Positions 33,359 through 42,046 of a stretch of DNA of 64,000 bases are shown piece after piece. The stretch spans positions 310,001 to 374,000 of the forward strand of contig JACJWI010000001.1 in assembly GCA_020637215.1 (NCBI GenBank), in the 5' to 3' direction. This DNA is from Microthrixaceae bacterium. GTDB taxonomy: Bacteria > Actinomycetota > Acidimicrobiia > Acidimicrobiales > Microtrichaceae. Position 1 is the stretch's first letter. Each line of letters opens with the position of its first letter. Below the pieces are notes generated by a model. That model was not told the origin of the DNA. It saw only the letters and a list, made by a program, of their open reading frames with translations, and searched no databases. The position numbers and the translations under genes are program-made.

Positions 33359-33814
33359 TCAGCCGACCAGCAGGGGCTGGCGCATGAACCAGTCGGGTTC
33401 GCCGGGCGCCTCGGGGTAGCGGCCGTTCGCGTCGGCCCACACGATCTGGAGGGTCTCCGGCCAGCTGCGACCCATCTCGGCCATCACCAGCCGACCCAGG
33501 TTGAACCAGTCGCCCTGGCTGCAGAACAGCCCGTCGACAGCCCGGAACCGCAGCTGCATCGGCCCGACGTGGACGGTTCCGCAGTCGCGCAGGTCGGCAC
33601 CCTCGGAGACCTTCTCCGCCATGGCCTGCACGATCGCTCCGGCCAGGGGGGCGTCGACCCCCACGATGATCAGCTCGGGGTGGTCGTAGGTGAGGTCCAG
33701 CCCGACGCTGTAGGCCCAGTCGCACCCGGTCCGGTCCCCGGCGACCGCGGCGACCGACCAGCCGATCTCGGCGATGTCCTGCGTGAAGTTCTCGACGACG
33801 TCGAAGGTTCCCAT
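33359..33814 (-). CDS. DUF4262-like protein
   Basis: A 151-residue protein (MGTFDVVENFTQDIAEIG) with the DUF4262 pattern: WAYSVGLDLTYDHPELIIVG near the N-terminus and WFNLGRLVMAEM and PLLVG near the end. The family is small, cytosolic and of unknown function. The start at 33814 is supported by the family N-terminus; the frame stays open 39 bases further upstream without a better site. Confidence 0.75.
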   Translation of the reverse strand: MGTFDVVENFTQDIAEIGWSVAAVAGDRTGCDWAYSVGLDLTYDHPELIIVGVDAPLAGAIVQAMAEKVSEGADLRDCGTVHVGPMQLRFRAVDGLFCSQGDWFNLGRLVMAEMGRSWPETLQIVWADANGRYPEAPGEPDWFMRQPLLVG

Positions 33815-34028
33815 GGCCCGCAGTGTGACGAAGCCGACCACGGTTGTCTGCACCCGATTCCGCCAACCTGTGACCGGTGCCGGACGGAGCGTGGGCAGAA
33901 CCCCCGGACACCCCGGACGTGGGGCCCACGACGGGCAACCGCAACCGGGTCGAACGGACCACTGCCGCGCCGACGGCCTCCACTCCGGCTGCCGGACTGG
34001 TCGCCGATCGCGCTGTCAACAGCGTTCG

Positions 34029-34565
34029 TCAGCCGCCTGGATCGAGCTCCTGCTGACGGGCCAGGAACCGCCACCGGGCTCCCCGGGCATCCCAGGAGTA
34101 GACCACCGCCGTGCCCGCGACCTTGTCGTGAAGGGCCCGTCGGTGCCGGCCGAAGACGATGGGCAGGAATCCGATACCCAGGGTCATGAACGACAACGGG
34201 AGGGCCAGCGCCCGAAGAGTGCCCTGACGCGGCCCGGTCGAGGAGCCATCGGCGCGAACCACCCGGATGCCGAGAACGGCCATCCCGACGGTCTTGCCGC
34301 TCACCGACCACGGATAGGCCCAGTAGATGAACCACCACACCAGGTATGCGACACCCGACACGACCGTGGCGGGCTCCCAGTTGACCTCGTCGGCGGTGAC
34401 CACGGCGATCACCCATGCGAGCAGCGCTGAACCCAGGGCGAAGGCAGTGGTGAGGACGGTCTGGTCGATGGCGAATGCGGCCAACCGGGTGGCGGCACCC
34501 GCGTAGTGGCCCTGCTGGCTGACGGCGTCGTCCCGATCGGATTCGGTGGTCGGCTGCATCGTCAC
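34029..34565 (-). CDS. RDD-family membrane protein
   Basis: This 178-residue protein has the RDD family layout: RLAAFAIDQTVL at the start of helix 1, a conserved WPWSVSGKTVGMAVLGIRVV-like middle (here beginning AYPWSV), and RALHDKVAGT after the last helix. The GTG at 34565 overlaps the stop of the nonapeptide-repeat gene (GTGA), so the two proteins are coupled and may form a complex. RDD proteins have been proposed as small-ion transporters or accessory membrane subunits. Confidence 0.85.
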   Translation of the reverse strand: MTMQPTTESDRDDAVSQQGHYAGAATRLAAFAIDQTVLTTAFALGSALLAWVIAVVTADEVNWEPATVVSGVAYLVWWFIYWAYPWSVSGKTVGMAVLGIRVVRADGSSTGPRQGTLRALALPLSFMTLGIGFLPIVFGRHRRALHDKVAGTAVVYSWDARGARWRFLARQQELDPGG

Positions 34566-35557
34566 GACTCGGACCCGTCGGCGTCAGCGGAGCCGTCGCC
34601 GACCGGCAGCGCCAGCCGTCGTTCGACGAGCAGCTCGGGCCCGGCCGGGAGGTCATCGAGCTTGCGCCCGAGGACCCGGTTGGCGATCCGGGCGATGACC
34701 GTGTCGATCGACACGCCCTGGCTGCGGACCACGTCCAGCGCCTCCGATGCGGCGCCACCGGTGGAGCGGACGATGATCGCCCCCATCTCGGTGTTGGCGA
34801 TCAGGCTGTCCATGTCGATTCGGGCGACGACCTCGTTCAGGTCGAGGTTCCCGAGGACCGCGTTGAGGTCCACCCCCGCCAGCAGCGCGTTCAGGTCCAC
34901 CCCCGCCAGCAGAGGGTCGAGCTCGACGCCGTCGAGGAGGTCGTTCAGATCCACCCCGGCCAGCAGCGCGTTCAGATCCACACCGCTCAACAGGGCATTC
35001 AGGTCCACCCCCGCCAGCAGCGCGTTGAGGTCCACCCCCGCCAGCAGCGCGTTCAGGTCGATCCGGTCGAGCAGCGCGCCGATGTCGACCCGTTCGAGGA
35101 GCGCGCCGATGTCCACCTGAGCGACGATGCGATCGACATCGACGCGGGACACGATGCCCTCGACATCCACCCGTGACACGATGCCGTCGACGTCCACCCG
35201 GTCTATCAGGGCCCCCACGTCTACCGCGGCGAGGATCGAGTCGAGATCGACCGCGTCGACCACCGCAGGCGTGACACGCCGTACGGCGTCCCGGGCCGCC
35301 GGCAGTCCGTCGCGCACCACGGCCGCCCGAACCGCTGCGCCATGGGCACTCAGCGGCCGGGCACACCACCGGGCCACCCCTCCCAGGAACCGGACCGGCG
35401 GAGCGGAAGCCATCGCCCCCGCGACCTCACCCGCAGCCCTGGTTCCCAGGACCGCAGCGCCGAGGACGGCGTCGAGACCCCAGTGGAGGCCGTCGGCGGG
35501 GCCATCGACGACCGGATCAGAAGACCCGTCGACAGGGGGAGGATCGTCGGTCACCAC
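34562..35557 (-). CDS. Nonapeptide-repeat protein coupled to an RDD protein, unknown function
   Basis: The 331-residue protein has an N-terminal region of about 95 residues. Then, from about residue 100 to 265, come roughly eighteen tandem repeats of nine residues with consensus VDLNALLAG (variants VDVDGIVSR, VDIGALLER, IDLNALLAG). Aspartate recurs at the second position of each unit and hydrophobic residues at 1, 3, 6 and 7, suggesting a regular solenoid or a long amphipathic surface. A C-terminal domain follows (STGGAASEALDVVRSQGVSI). The underlying DNA repeats are 27 bp. Similar repeats occur near or within actinobacterial RDD proteins; the function is not known. Confidence 0.8.
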   Translation of the reverse strand: MVTDDPPPVDGSSDPVVDGPADGLHWGLDAVLGAAVLGTRAAGEVAGAMASAPPVRFLGGVARWCARPLSAHGAAVRAAVVRDGLPAARDAVRRVTPAVVDAVDLDSILAAVDVGALIDRVDVDGIVSRVDVEGIVSRVDVDRIVAQVDIGALLERVDIGALLDRIDLNALLAGVDLNALLAGVDLNALLSGVDLNALLAGVDLNDLLDGVELDPLLAGVDLNALLAGVDLNAVLGNLDLNEVVARIDMDSLIANTEMGAIIVRSTGGAASEALDVVRSQGVSIDTVIARIANRVLGRKLDDLPAGPELLVERRLALPVGDGSADADGSES

Positions 35558-35738
35558 GCCAGATCATTGCCGATGATCCGACCTCCGTGGGCAGTTCCTC
35601 CCGACCTCCCGCACTCGACCGCGTTCGGGCTCAAGTCCGCCACGGAACGCACCGACCACCTGTCGGGCGCCGCGATCGATCGCGTCGCCCGAACAGCAAC
35701 AGCACCAGCAGCAGCACCAGCATCCCGGGAGGACCCCG

Positions 35739-36227
35739 ATGACCCGCGCCCGATCCGTCGCCGCCCTGATGGCGGTCGCCGCCACCGTCGCCCTGGGGGC
35801 GTGCGCCGCCCCGCCCCCGGTCGCATCTCCCTCCGGAGCCGCCGCGTCATCGGCGTCGGCCCCCGACATGCTCGCGGCGGTGAACGCCCAGCGAGCCGCC
35901 AATGGCAAGGCAGCTCTCGCGTTGTGCGGACCGCTGATCCGGGCCGCCGAGACCCAGTCGGCTGCGCAGGCGGCGCAGATGCGGATGCACCACTCGCAAC
36001 TGGCGGCCCTCGCCAACAGCGCGGGGTACTTCGGCTGGCTCAGCCTGGGTGAGAACGTGGCCGCCGGTCAGACGTCGGTCGACCAGGTCATGACCGCCTG
36101 GATGAACTCATCGGGCCACAAGGCCAACATCCTCGGGAGCTACACCCACGCCGGGTTCGCCCAGGCCACCGGCGCCAACGGGGTCATCTACTGGACCCAG
36201 GAGTTCGGCTCCGGCGGCAGCTGCTGA
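35739..36227 (+). CDS. CAP (SCP/PR-1) domain lipoprotein
   Basis: This 162-residue protein has a short lipoprotein signal (AAVATVALGAC-like, Cys about residue 22), then a CAP domain with LLAAVNAQR-like start (MLAAVNAQRAANG), MRMHHS, GENVAAG and WMNSSGHKANIL, matching CAP motifs 1-4. Bacterial CAP proteins act at the cell surface and their activities are poorly defined. GGGAGG lies about seven bases before the ATG. Confidence 0.9.
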   Translation: MTRARSVAALMAVAATVALGACAAPPPVASPSGAAASSASAPDMLAAVNAQRAANGKAALALCGPLIRAAETQSAAQAAQMRMHHSQLAALANSAGYFGWLSLGENVAAGQTSVDQVMTAWMNSSGHKANILGSYTHAGFAQATGANGVIYWTQEFGSGGSC

Positions 36228-36285
36228 CCTGGACCCGCTCACGCGCTCAGGACGCCCGACATCGACGAGCAATCCAGCCCGACGG

Positions 36286-36317
36286 GTGAGCAGAAGCAGA
36301 AGGGCCCGCTTGCTCAC
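36286..36317. terminator. Inverted repeat between convergent genes, possible bidirectional terminator
   Basis: GTGAGCA (36286-36292) and TGCTCAC (36311-36317) are complementary arms around 18 bases, between the CAP-domain gene and the stop of the facing gene at 36314. The stem is short and there is no T-tract, so the call is weak. Confidence 0.35.
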
Positions 36318-36670
36318 TCGGTCGGGGCGACCACCTCGGAGATCCGCTCCCGAACCCACGTCAACGAACCCGCGGCGCCCTCGTGGGCGGTCCACCCGTC
36401 GAGCGCGGCGCCGAGGGCGGCCCCGTCCGTCACCACGCCGAGGATCTCCACGGTGACCAGGTCCACGGGCATGTCGGCCACCCACGTGTCGCCCACGGCG
36501 TCCATGGCGCCGGGTTCCACCGGCTCGCGCATGATGTAGACCTCGCCGGTGTCGGCGACCCAGTTGAGCTCCCAGCGCACGCCGTCACCGTCGAACCAGT
36601 CGCGACCGAACTGCTCCTCCTCGGAGCGCCGGCGGCGCGGATCGGCGTCGTAGAACTGTTCGATGTCCAT
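36314..36670 (-). CDS. Small acidic protein, unknown function
   Basis: A 118-residue protein starting MDIEQFYDADPRRRRSEEEQFG, with a compact alpha/beta core (RWELNWVADTGEVYIMREP) and an acidic C-terminal helix. The first 20 residues, with FYDADPRRR, recur in actinobacterial proteins of unknown role. The ATG at 36670 was chosen for this motif. It precedes nothing on its strand and is convergent with the CAP-domain gene. Confidence 0.7.
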   Translation of the reverse strand: MDIEQFYDADPRRRRSEEEQFGRDWFDGDGVRWELNWVADTGEVYIMREPVEPGAMDAVGDTWVADMPVDLVTVEILGVVTDGAALGAALDGWTAHEGAAGSLTWVRERISEVVAPTE

Positions 36671-36738
36671 GTGAACCCCGACCCTACTCACCGACCGACC
36701 AGCCGGCCTCACGTCGGCTCGCCACGTGTCCACCCATG

Positions 36739-39495
36739 TCAGCTGCAGCCGCTGGTGGTGCCGCACTCGGTGCAGACGAAGCAGGATCCGGCCCGGGTCA
36801 TCTGGACCCCGCACGTCATGCACAACGGAGCTGCCGCGGCAGTCCGGATGGGTTCGGCCGACGCAGCATGGGGTGCAGGGGTAGGCGGATCGGCTGGCGC
36901 GTCGGAGCCCTGAACGGTCGGCGTGGCGGCCTCCTCGACGCCCGGCAGGGTGGGCTGCAGCCGTTCAGACACGCCCAGGATCCCGAGCTCGACGCGCTCC
37001 TCGTAGGGGATGTACTCGAGAGCGAGCCGCCGGAACAGGTAGTCGACCAGCGAGTTGGCGATCCGGACCTCGGGGTCGTCGGTCATGCCCGCCGGTTCGA
37101 AGCGCATCCCGACCAGGGCGCCGACGAAGGCCCGCAACGGCACGCCGTACTGAAGGCCGTGGCTGACCGAGATGGCGAAGGCGTCCATGATCCCCGCCAG
37201 CGTCGATCCCTGCTTGGAGACCCGGATGAACAGCTCACCGGGACGGCCGTCCTCGTACTCGCCGACGGTCACGAAGCCCTTGCAGTCCGCCACGCGGAAC
37301 TCGAAGGTGCGGGACCGGCGGGTACGGGGCAGCCGTTCCCGGACCGGCCGGGCGACCTGCTCGACGACCTGGATGGCGACCTGCTCCGGTGCGGAGGGGG
37401 CAGCGGCTTCCTTCTTGCCGGTGGTGAGGGGCTGGCCGACCTTGCAGTTGTCCCGGTAGAGCGCGACGCACTTGATGCCACTGCGCCACGCGTCGATCAG
37501 GAGCTGCTCGACGTCGTCGACCGAGGTGTCCTCGGGGACGTTGACCGTCTTGGACATGGCACCCGAGAAGAACGGCTGGATGGCCGACATCATCCGCAGG
37601 TGCCCGCCGTAGGAGATCGGGTTGTCGCCCATGGCGCAGGCGAAGACCGGCAGGTGTGCGGCGTCCAGGTCCGGGCAGCCGACGACGCTGTGGTTCTCGT
37701 CGATCCATGCCACGATCCGCTCGACGGCGGCGTCGTCGTAGCCGAGTCGGCGCAAGGCCCGGGGCACGGTCTGGTTGACGATCTGCAGCGATCCGCCGCC
37801 GACGAGCTTCTTGTGCTTCACCAGTCCCAGATCGGGTTCGATGCCGGTCGTGTCGGCACCCATCATGAACGAGATCGTCCCGGTGGGAGCGGCCACCGAC
37901 AGCTCCGCGTTGCGGGCCCCGACGACGGCGATCCGATCGAGGGCTTCGGTCCACAGCCGCACCAGGTGCTGGTTGAGATCCGGCTGGCCCTCGACCGCGT
38001 CGACGGCGCGCGCCGCGTCGAGGTGCATGCGGTAGACGCCGCTCCAGGCGTCTGCGTCCGCCTCGAACAGCGGAGCCGGGCCGAGCCGGGCGGCGAGCTC
38101 GGTCGAGCGCACCGCCGCCGCCCCGGTCATGATGCCGGTGATCGTCGCCGCCCACGCCCGTCCGTCCTCGGAGTCGTAGGGCAGGCCCAACGCCATGAGC
38201 GCCGCGCCGAGGTTGGTGTAGCCGATGCCGATGTCGCGGGCAGCGCGGGCCTCGGCGGCGATCTTGTCGGTCGGGTACTCGGATCCCCCGACCAGGATGT
38301 CCTGCGCGGTCACGACCACGCGGACGGTGTGCTCGAAGGCCTCGGCGTCGAACTCGCCGTCTTCGGACAGGTACGACAGCAGGTTGATGCTGGCCAGGTT
38401 GCACGCGCTGTTGGCCAGGCGCAGGTGCTCGCTGCACGGGTTGCTGGCGTCGATCCGACCGGCGTGCGGCGTCGTGTTCCAGCGGTTGATCGTCGTGTCG
38501 AACTGCACGCCGGGATCTGCGCACTCCCAGGACGCCTCGGCGATCTCGCGCAGGAGGCGACGGGCCGGGACCGTCTCCACCACCTCACCGGTCGTGCGCG
38601 AGGTGAGCTCCCAGTCTCTCCCGTCGAGCGCGGCCTGCATGAACTCGTCGGTGAGGCGCACCGAGTTGTTGGCGTTCTGGTACTGGACCGAGAACGAGTC
38701 GGCGCCGTCGAGGTCCATGTCGAAGCCGGCGTCGCGCAGAACCCGGGCCTTGCGCTCCTCGATCGCCTTGCACCACACGAACTCCTCGATGTCGGGGTGA
38801 TCTGCGTCGAGGATGACCATCTTGGCGGCCCGTCGAGTGGTTCCGCCGCTCTTGATGGTGCCGGCGGACGCATCGGCGCCCCGCATGAAGCTGACCGGAC
38901 CCGACGGGGTCCCACCCGCGCTCAGCAGCTCCTTGGACGAACGGATCTTGGACAGGTTGGCACCCGCCCCCGAGCCACCCTTGAAGATCGTACCCTCCTC
39001 CTCGTACCAGTTGAGGATCGACGCCAGGTCGTCCTCGACGTCCAGGATGAAGCACGCCGCCGCCTGCTCCCGGGCGCCGGGGGTGCCGATGTTGAACCAG
39101 ACCGGAGAGTTGAACGACACCCGCTGGTGCAGAAGCAGCCACCGCAGCTCCTCGGAGAACGTCGCCGCCTCGTCCGCGTCGGAGAAGTAGCCGTCACGCT
39201 CCCCCCACTCGGTGATCCGACCGACGACCCGATCGATCACCTGCCGAAGGGAACGCTCCCGACGGCCGCTGCCCATCTGCCCACGGAAGTACTTCTGGGC
39301 GACGATGTTCGAGGCGGTGACCGACCAGTCGGCCGGGAACTCGACCCGTGTCTGCTCGAACACGACCTCTCCGCTGCGGAAGTCGGTCAATCGGGCGTCA
39401 CGCAGGTCCCACGCCACCTCGTCGTACGGCGATCGCCCCGGTGTGCTGAAGCGCCGGGTGAGCCGAATGGTGGTGTCGGGAGGGGTGATGCTCAC
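36739..39495 (-). CDS. nrdJ: Adenosylcobalamin-dependent (class II) ribonucleotide reductase
   Basis: The 918-residue enzyme makes deoxynucleotides from ribonucleotides with coenzyme B12 and needs no oxygen. Supporting segments are VSFNSPVWFNIG, the catalytic-site region NPCSEHLRLANSACNLASIN, AAPTGTISFMMGADTTGIEPD, and a C-terminal cysteine cluster (CMTCG, CFVCTECG) like the zinc/redox tail of the family. The GTG start at 39495 has AAGGAG six bases upstream. Its likely regulator NrdR is encoded about 1.4 kb away. No B12 riboswitch or NrdR box was found upstream. Confidence 0.95.
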   Translation of the reverse strand: MSITPPDTTIRLTRRFSTPGRSPYDEVAWDLRDARLTDFRSGEVVFEQTRVEFPADWSVTASNIVAQKYFRGQMGSGRRERSLRQVIDRVVGRITEWGERDGYFSDADEAATFSEELRWLLLHQRVSFNSPVWFNIGTPGAREQAAACFILDVEDDLASILNWYEEEGTIFKGGSGAGANLSKIRSSKELLSAGGTPSGPVSFMRGADASAGTIKSGGTTRRAAKMVILDADHPDIEEFVWCKAIEERKARVLRDAGFDMDLDGADSFSVQYQNANNSVRLTDEFMQAALDGRDWELTSRTTGEVVETVPARRLLREIAEASWECADPGVQFDTTINRWNTTPHAGRIDASNPCSEHLRLANSACNLASINLLSYLSEDGEFDAEAFEHTVRVVVTAQDILVGGSEYPTDKIAAEARAARDIGIGYTNLGAALMALGLPYDSEDGRAWAATITGIMTGAAAVRSTELAARLGPAPLFEADADAWSGVYRMHLDAARAVDAVEGQPDLNQHLVRLWTEALDRIAVVGARNAELSVAAPTGTISFMMGADTTGIEPDLGLVKHKKLVGGGSLQIVNQTVPRALRRLGYDDAAVERIVAWIDENHSVVGCPDLDAAHLPVFACAMGDNPISYGGHLRMMSAIQPFFSGAMSKTVNVPEDTSVDDVEQLLIDAWRSGIKCVALYRDNCKVGQPLTTGKKEAAAPSAPEQVAIQVVEQVARPVRERLPRTRRSRTFEFRVADCKGFVTVGEYEDGRPGELFIRVSKQGSTLAGIMDAFAISVSHGLQYGVPLRAFVGALVGMRFEPAGMTDDPEVRIANSLVDYLFRRLALEYIPYEERVELGILGVSERLQPTLPGVEEAATPTVQGSDAPADPPTPAPHAASAEPIRTAAAAPLCMTCGVQMTRAGSCFVCTECGTTSGCS

Positions 39496-40129
39496 AGAAC
39501 GCTCCTTGCGCCGTTGTCCGTTGTCTGAGGTGTCGACCGTCCGACATGCACGGCGTCGGGCGGCCCGCCGGCCAGGCGGTCGCTGACCGTCGTGCGGTCG
39601 CCGCGACCCGATCCACGTTCCGTGCCGAGCTGCTGGCGGGACATGACGACCATGCTGCACCCTGGGTAGGACGGAGCCGGGCACCCTCGGTGTGACATAT
39701 CCGACCATGCCACCTGCGCCCCGCCGGGACGCAGTCACCACCCGCCGCCAGCCGGAACCAACCGACGCGCACGGTCGGGCACGGACGACCGGGCGGAGGC
39801 CGGACAGGACAACCGACGACCGCGGTCGTCGGGGCCCAGACCCCCAGGAGTCGCCGACCCGACGGATCGGGAAGGCGTCAGCCACCATTCCGGCCGCCCG
39901 CACCACGGCCCGCAGATGCACACCCTAGGAAGGGTCACCTGTGGGTCGAAAGGGGAACATCATGTGGATTTCCGGCGCGGTTACCCACAGATGTCCACCG
40001 CGTTCGCTCGCGGTGGGGGCCGTGGGCGGCCGCTGGCCCCGTAGAGGGTCCGATCATCCGGGCCCCCTCCCGGCCCCACGCTCGCCGGATGGCTCGGGAC
40101 AGGTGCGGTCCGAGTCGTAGGGTCGGTCC
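39496..40129. other. 634-bp intergenic region between nrdJ and the RibD-like gene
   Basis: No convincing gene was seen. Features include three DnaA-box-like nonamers: TGTGGGTCG at 39940-39948, TGTGGATTT at 39963-39971 (both on the reverse strand) and TTACCCACA at 39981-39989. A hairpin CCACCGCG/CGCGGTGG spans 39995-40015, and a -10-like TAGGGT for the RibD-like gene lies at 40118. Short open frames here lack ribosome sites and family resemblance. Confidence 0.5.
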
Positions 40130-40864
40130 GTGCACCAGCTCGTTCCCGAACCCGGCCCCGTCCTCGACGTCCTGACCTCACTGGCCGACGACAACCGGCC
40201 GGTCCCCGCTGATCGTCCGTGGGTGATGGCGAACATGGTCATGAGCATCGATGGCGCCTTCGCGGTCGACGGTCGGTCCGGGGCGCTGGGGACCCCCGGT
40301 GACCGCACGGTCTTCCACGCGCTGAGAGCCCTCGCCGACGTGATCCTGGTCGGCGCGGGGACAGCCCGCGACGAGCACTACCGGCGACCGGTCGCGGTGG
40401 CCGACGCAGCCGCGATCCGCAGGGAGCGGGGCCAGGAGCCAGCCGCACGGCTGGTTCTGGTCAGCCGCCGCGGGCTCATCCCCGACGACCAGCCGTTCCT
40501 GACCGGTGACGGCCCCGACCCGCTGCTGGTCCATGCCCAGCCGCTCCCCGCCGTCGTGCCCGCCCGGGTCGACACGCTCGAATGCCCCGATGCTGCAGGT
40601 GGAGTCGACCTCCCCGCTCTCCTGGGTCATCTTCGCTCGAACGGGGCACGTCTGGTGCTGTGCGAGGGCGGGCCCGGTCTGCTCGGAGAGCTCCACCGGC
40701 AGGACCTCGTCGACGAGCTGTTCGTGACGGTCTCGCCGCGGCTGGTCGGAGGCCGCTCGGTCGGTCTGCTCGGCTCGGGGCCGGCGCTGCTGCGAGCTCG
40801 CCGACTCCACAGGCTGTGGCGCGACGAGGACGACGCGCTGTTCTCGAGCTACCGGCGGCCCTGA
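40130..40864 (+). CDS. RibD C-terminal-domain / dihydrofolate-reductase-fold reductase
   Basis: The 244-residue protein has the RibD_C pattern MANMVMSIDGAFAVDGRSG, VGAGTARDEHYRRP, and ARLVLCEGGPGLLGELHRQD. The deaminase half of RibD is absent. In actinomycetes such stand-alone proteins may be pyrimidine reductases of riboflavin synthesis or related NADPH reductases. No other riboflavin gene is in the window. The GTG at 40130 has TAGGGT six bases upstream and no ribosome site, fitting a leaderless mRNA. Confidence 0.85.
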   Translation: MHQLVPEPGPVLDVLTSLADDNRPVPADRPWVMANMVMSIDGAFAVDGRSGALGTPGDRTVFHALRALADVILVGAGTARDEHYRRPVAVADAAAIRRERGQEPAARLVLVSRRGLIPDDQPFLTGDGPDPLLVHAQPLPAVVPARVDTLECPDAAGGVDLPALLGHLRSNGARLVLCEGGPGLLGELHRQDLVDELFVTVSPRLVGGRSVGLLGSGPALLRARRLHRLWRDEDDALFSSYRRP

Positions 40865-40892
40865 GCGGGCACTCCGCTCGGCGGCCGACCGC

Positions 40893-41360
40893 TCATCCGG
40901 CCGGTGGGGACGGGGGCTCGACCAGGAGCTGGATCTCGCGCTCGAAGTCCTCCGGGCCCTGGAAGCCCTTGTACACCGACGCGAACCTGACCGCGGCGAC
41001 GCCGTCGAGGCCCCGCAGGTCCTCGAGCACCAACGCGCCGACCTGGGCGCTCTCGACCTCTCCACCGCGCACCGCGAGGCGGTCCTCGACCGACGACAGC
41101 AGCGAGTCCAGGACCGCGGGTTCGATCCCCCGCCCCTTGCACGCAGACTCCAGACCGGAGCGCACCTTGGCCCGTTCGTAGGGTTCACGCCGTCCGTCGC
41201 GCTTGACCACGACCAACGACACCTCGCCGATGCGCTCGAACGTCGTGAACCGCGTCGCGCACAGCTCGCACTGACGGCGACGTCGGATGGTGCTGCCGTC
41301 GTCCGCGGCGCGGGAGTCCACGACCCGGTCCTCGAGTCCACCACAGCTGGGGCAACGCAC
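40893..41360 (-). CDS. nrdR: Ribonucleotide reductase regulator NrdR
   Basis: This 155-residue repressor has the N-terminal zinc ribbon CPSCGG ... CELCATRFTTFE and an ATP-cone domain (VVKRDGRREPYERAKV). It senses ATP/dATP and represses ribonucleotide reductase genes. The GTG at 41360 has TAGGGT seven bases upstream (leaderless). Its position beside a LysM protein and lexA matches mycobacteria. Confidence 0.95.
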   Translation of the reverse strand: MRCPSCGGLEDRVVDSRAADDGSTIRRRRQCELCATRFTTFERIGEVSLVVVKRDGRREPYERAKVRSGLESACKGRGIEPAVLDSLLSSVEDRLAVRGGEVESAQVGALVLEDLRGLDGVAAVRFASVYKGFQGPEDFEREIQLLVEPPSPPAG

Positions 41361-41432
41361 GGAGCCGACCCTACCGGCGCCTACCCCTGGGCGACGATCT
41401 CCCACCATGTAGGACAGCGGTCGACGAGCGTG

Positions 41433-41846
41433 TCACCCGAACGATGCCGGAAGGCGGAGGGTCTGACCCGAACGGATCATCTCCTGGCCGTTGAGCGCCA
41501 GGAGCTGGTCCACAGCCTGGCGACGGTCCATCTCGGGGGCATAGCGGCCTGCGATGGCCCACGCCGTCTCCCCGGCTCGCACGACGTGGACCTGGGCGGA
41601 GGCCGTCGGCGCAGCGTCGAGCTCGGACGCGACGATCCGCCCGACACCGCCCAGGATCTGCGCCACGACGAGGACGACGAGAGCGGCCACCGTCACTGCC
41701 GCGATCCGGCGGATCAGGTACGTGCGGGACGACACGACCGGTCGGCTCGTCTCGCTCGGACGACCACCTTCGAGAAGGCGTAGCTCGGGACGGCGGGGAG
41801 CGCTGGGGATCCGGTCGCCGGTGTGGAGTTCGATGACTGCAGCCAT
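41433..41846 (-). CDS. LysM-domain membrane protein, SOS-controlled (ChiZ/YneA/DivS-like)
   Basis: The 137-residue protein has a charged cytoplasmic N-terminus, one membrane helix (IAAVTVAALVVLVVAQIL, about residues 48-65) and a C-terminal LysM domain (VHVVRAGETAWAIAGRY). It is divergent from lexA across a cluster of SOS boxes, the same arrangement as Rv2719c/lexA. Such proteins stop cell division during DNA damage (YneA, DivS). The start at 41846 has GGAG nine bases upstream. The role is inferred from context and architecture. Confidence 0.85.
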   Translation of the reverse strand: MAAVIELHTGDRIPSAPRRPELRLLEGGRPSETSRPVVSSRTYLIRRIAAVTVAALVVLVVAQILGGVGRIVASELDAAPTASAQVHVVRAGETAWAIAGRYAPEMDRRQAVDQLLALNGQEMIRSGQTLRLPASFG

Positions 41847-41904
41847 GGGGAGAGTCTCCAGACGAGGTGTGACAGTGCCGATCGGCGTTCCCCGGAACCG
41901 AGGG

Positions 41905-42031
41905 GAACACCCGTTCGCCACACCTTGCCCGAACAGCTGTTCGCCGTCAAGGACCTGATCGAACATCGGTTCGGGGAACGGGTGTTCCACCACTTGCGCT
42001 CCCCGACGTGCTACGTTTCAAACACCTGTTC
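41905..42031. promoter_or_regulatory. Cluster of five LexA (SOS) boxes
   Basis: Five matches to the actinobacterial/Bacillus-type SOS box (GAAC-4-GTTC) lie between the LysM gene and lexA. They are GAACACCCGTTC (41905-41916), GAACAGCTGTTC (41931-41942), GAACATCGGTTC (41961-41972), GAACGGGTGTTC (41976-41987) and the weaker AAACACCTGTTC (42020-42031). Three or four flanking G/C bases also fit. They would give tight autorepression of both genes. Confidence 0.9.
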
Positions 42032-42046
42032 GACCGGGAGGATCCC

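Noticed and set aside
33815..34028. Small gene in the 214-bp gap upstream of the DUF4262 gene
   Set aside because: Only antisense-like short frames; no start signal or recognisable product.
34850..35210. CRISPR-like array of about 27-bp repeats
   Set aside because: The period is in frame and encodes the VDLNALLAG protein repeats; there are no unique spacers and no cas genes.
35690..35722. Trinucleotide CAG-type repeat
   Set aside because: Short and imperfect, lying in the 5' leader of the CAP-domain gene; no structure or coding role is supported.
39496..39930. Cobalamin riboswitch or NrdR box upstream of nrdJ
   Set aside because: No B12-box core or NrdR palindrome could be found on either strand.
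39940..40020. Replication origin
   Set aside because: A few DnaA-box-like sites and a hairpin, but no dnaA/dnaN/rpmH genes and no AT-rich unwinding segment.
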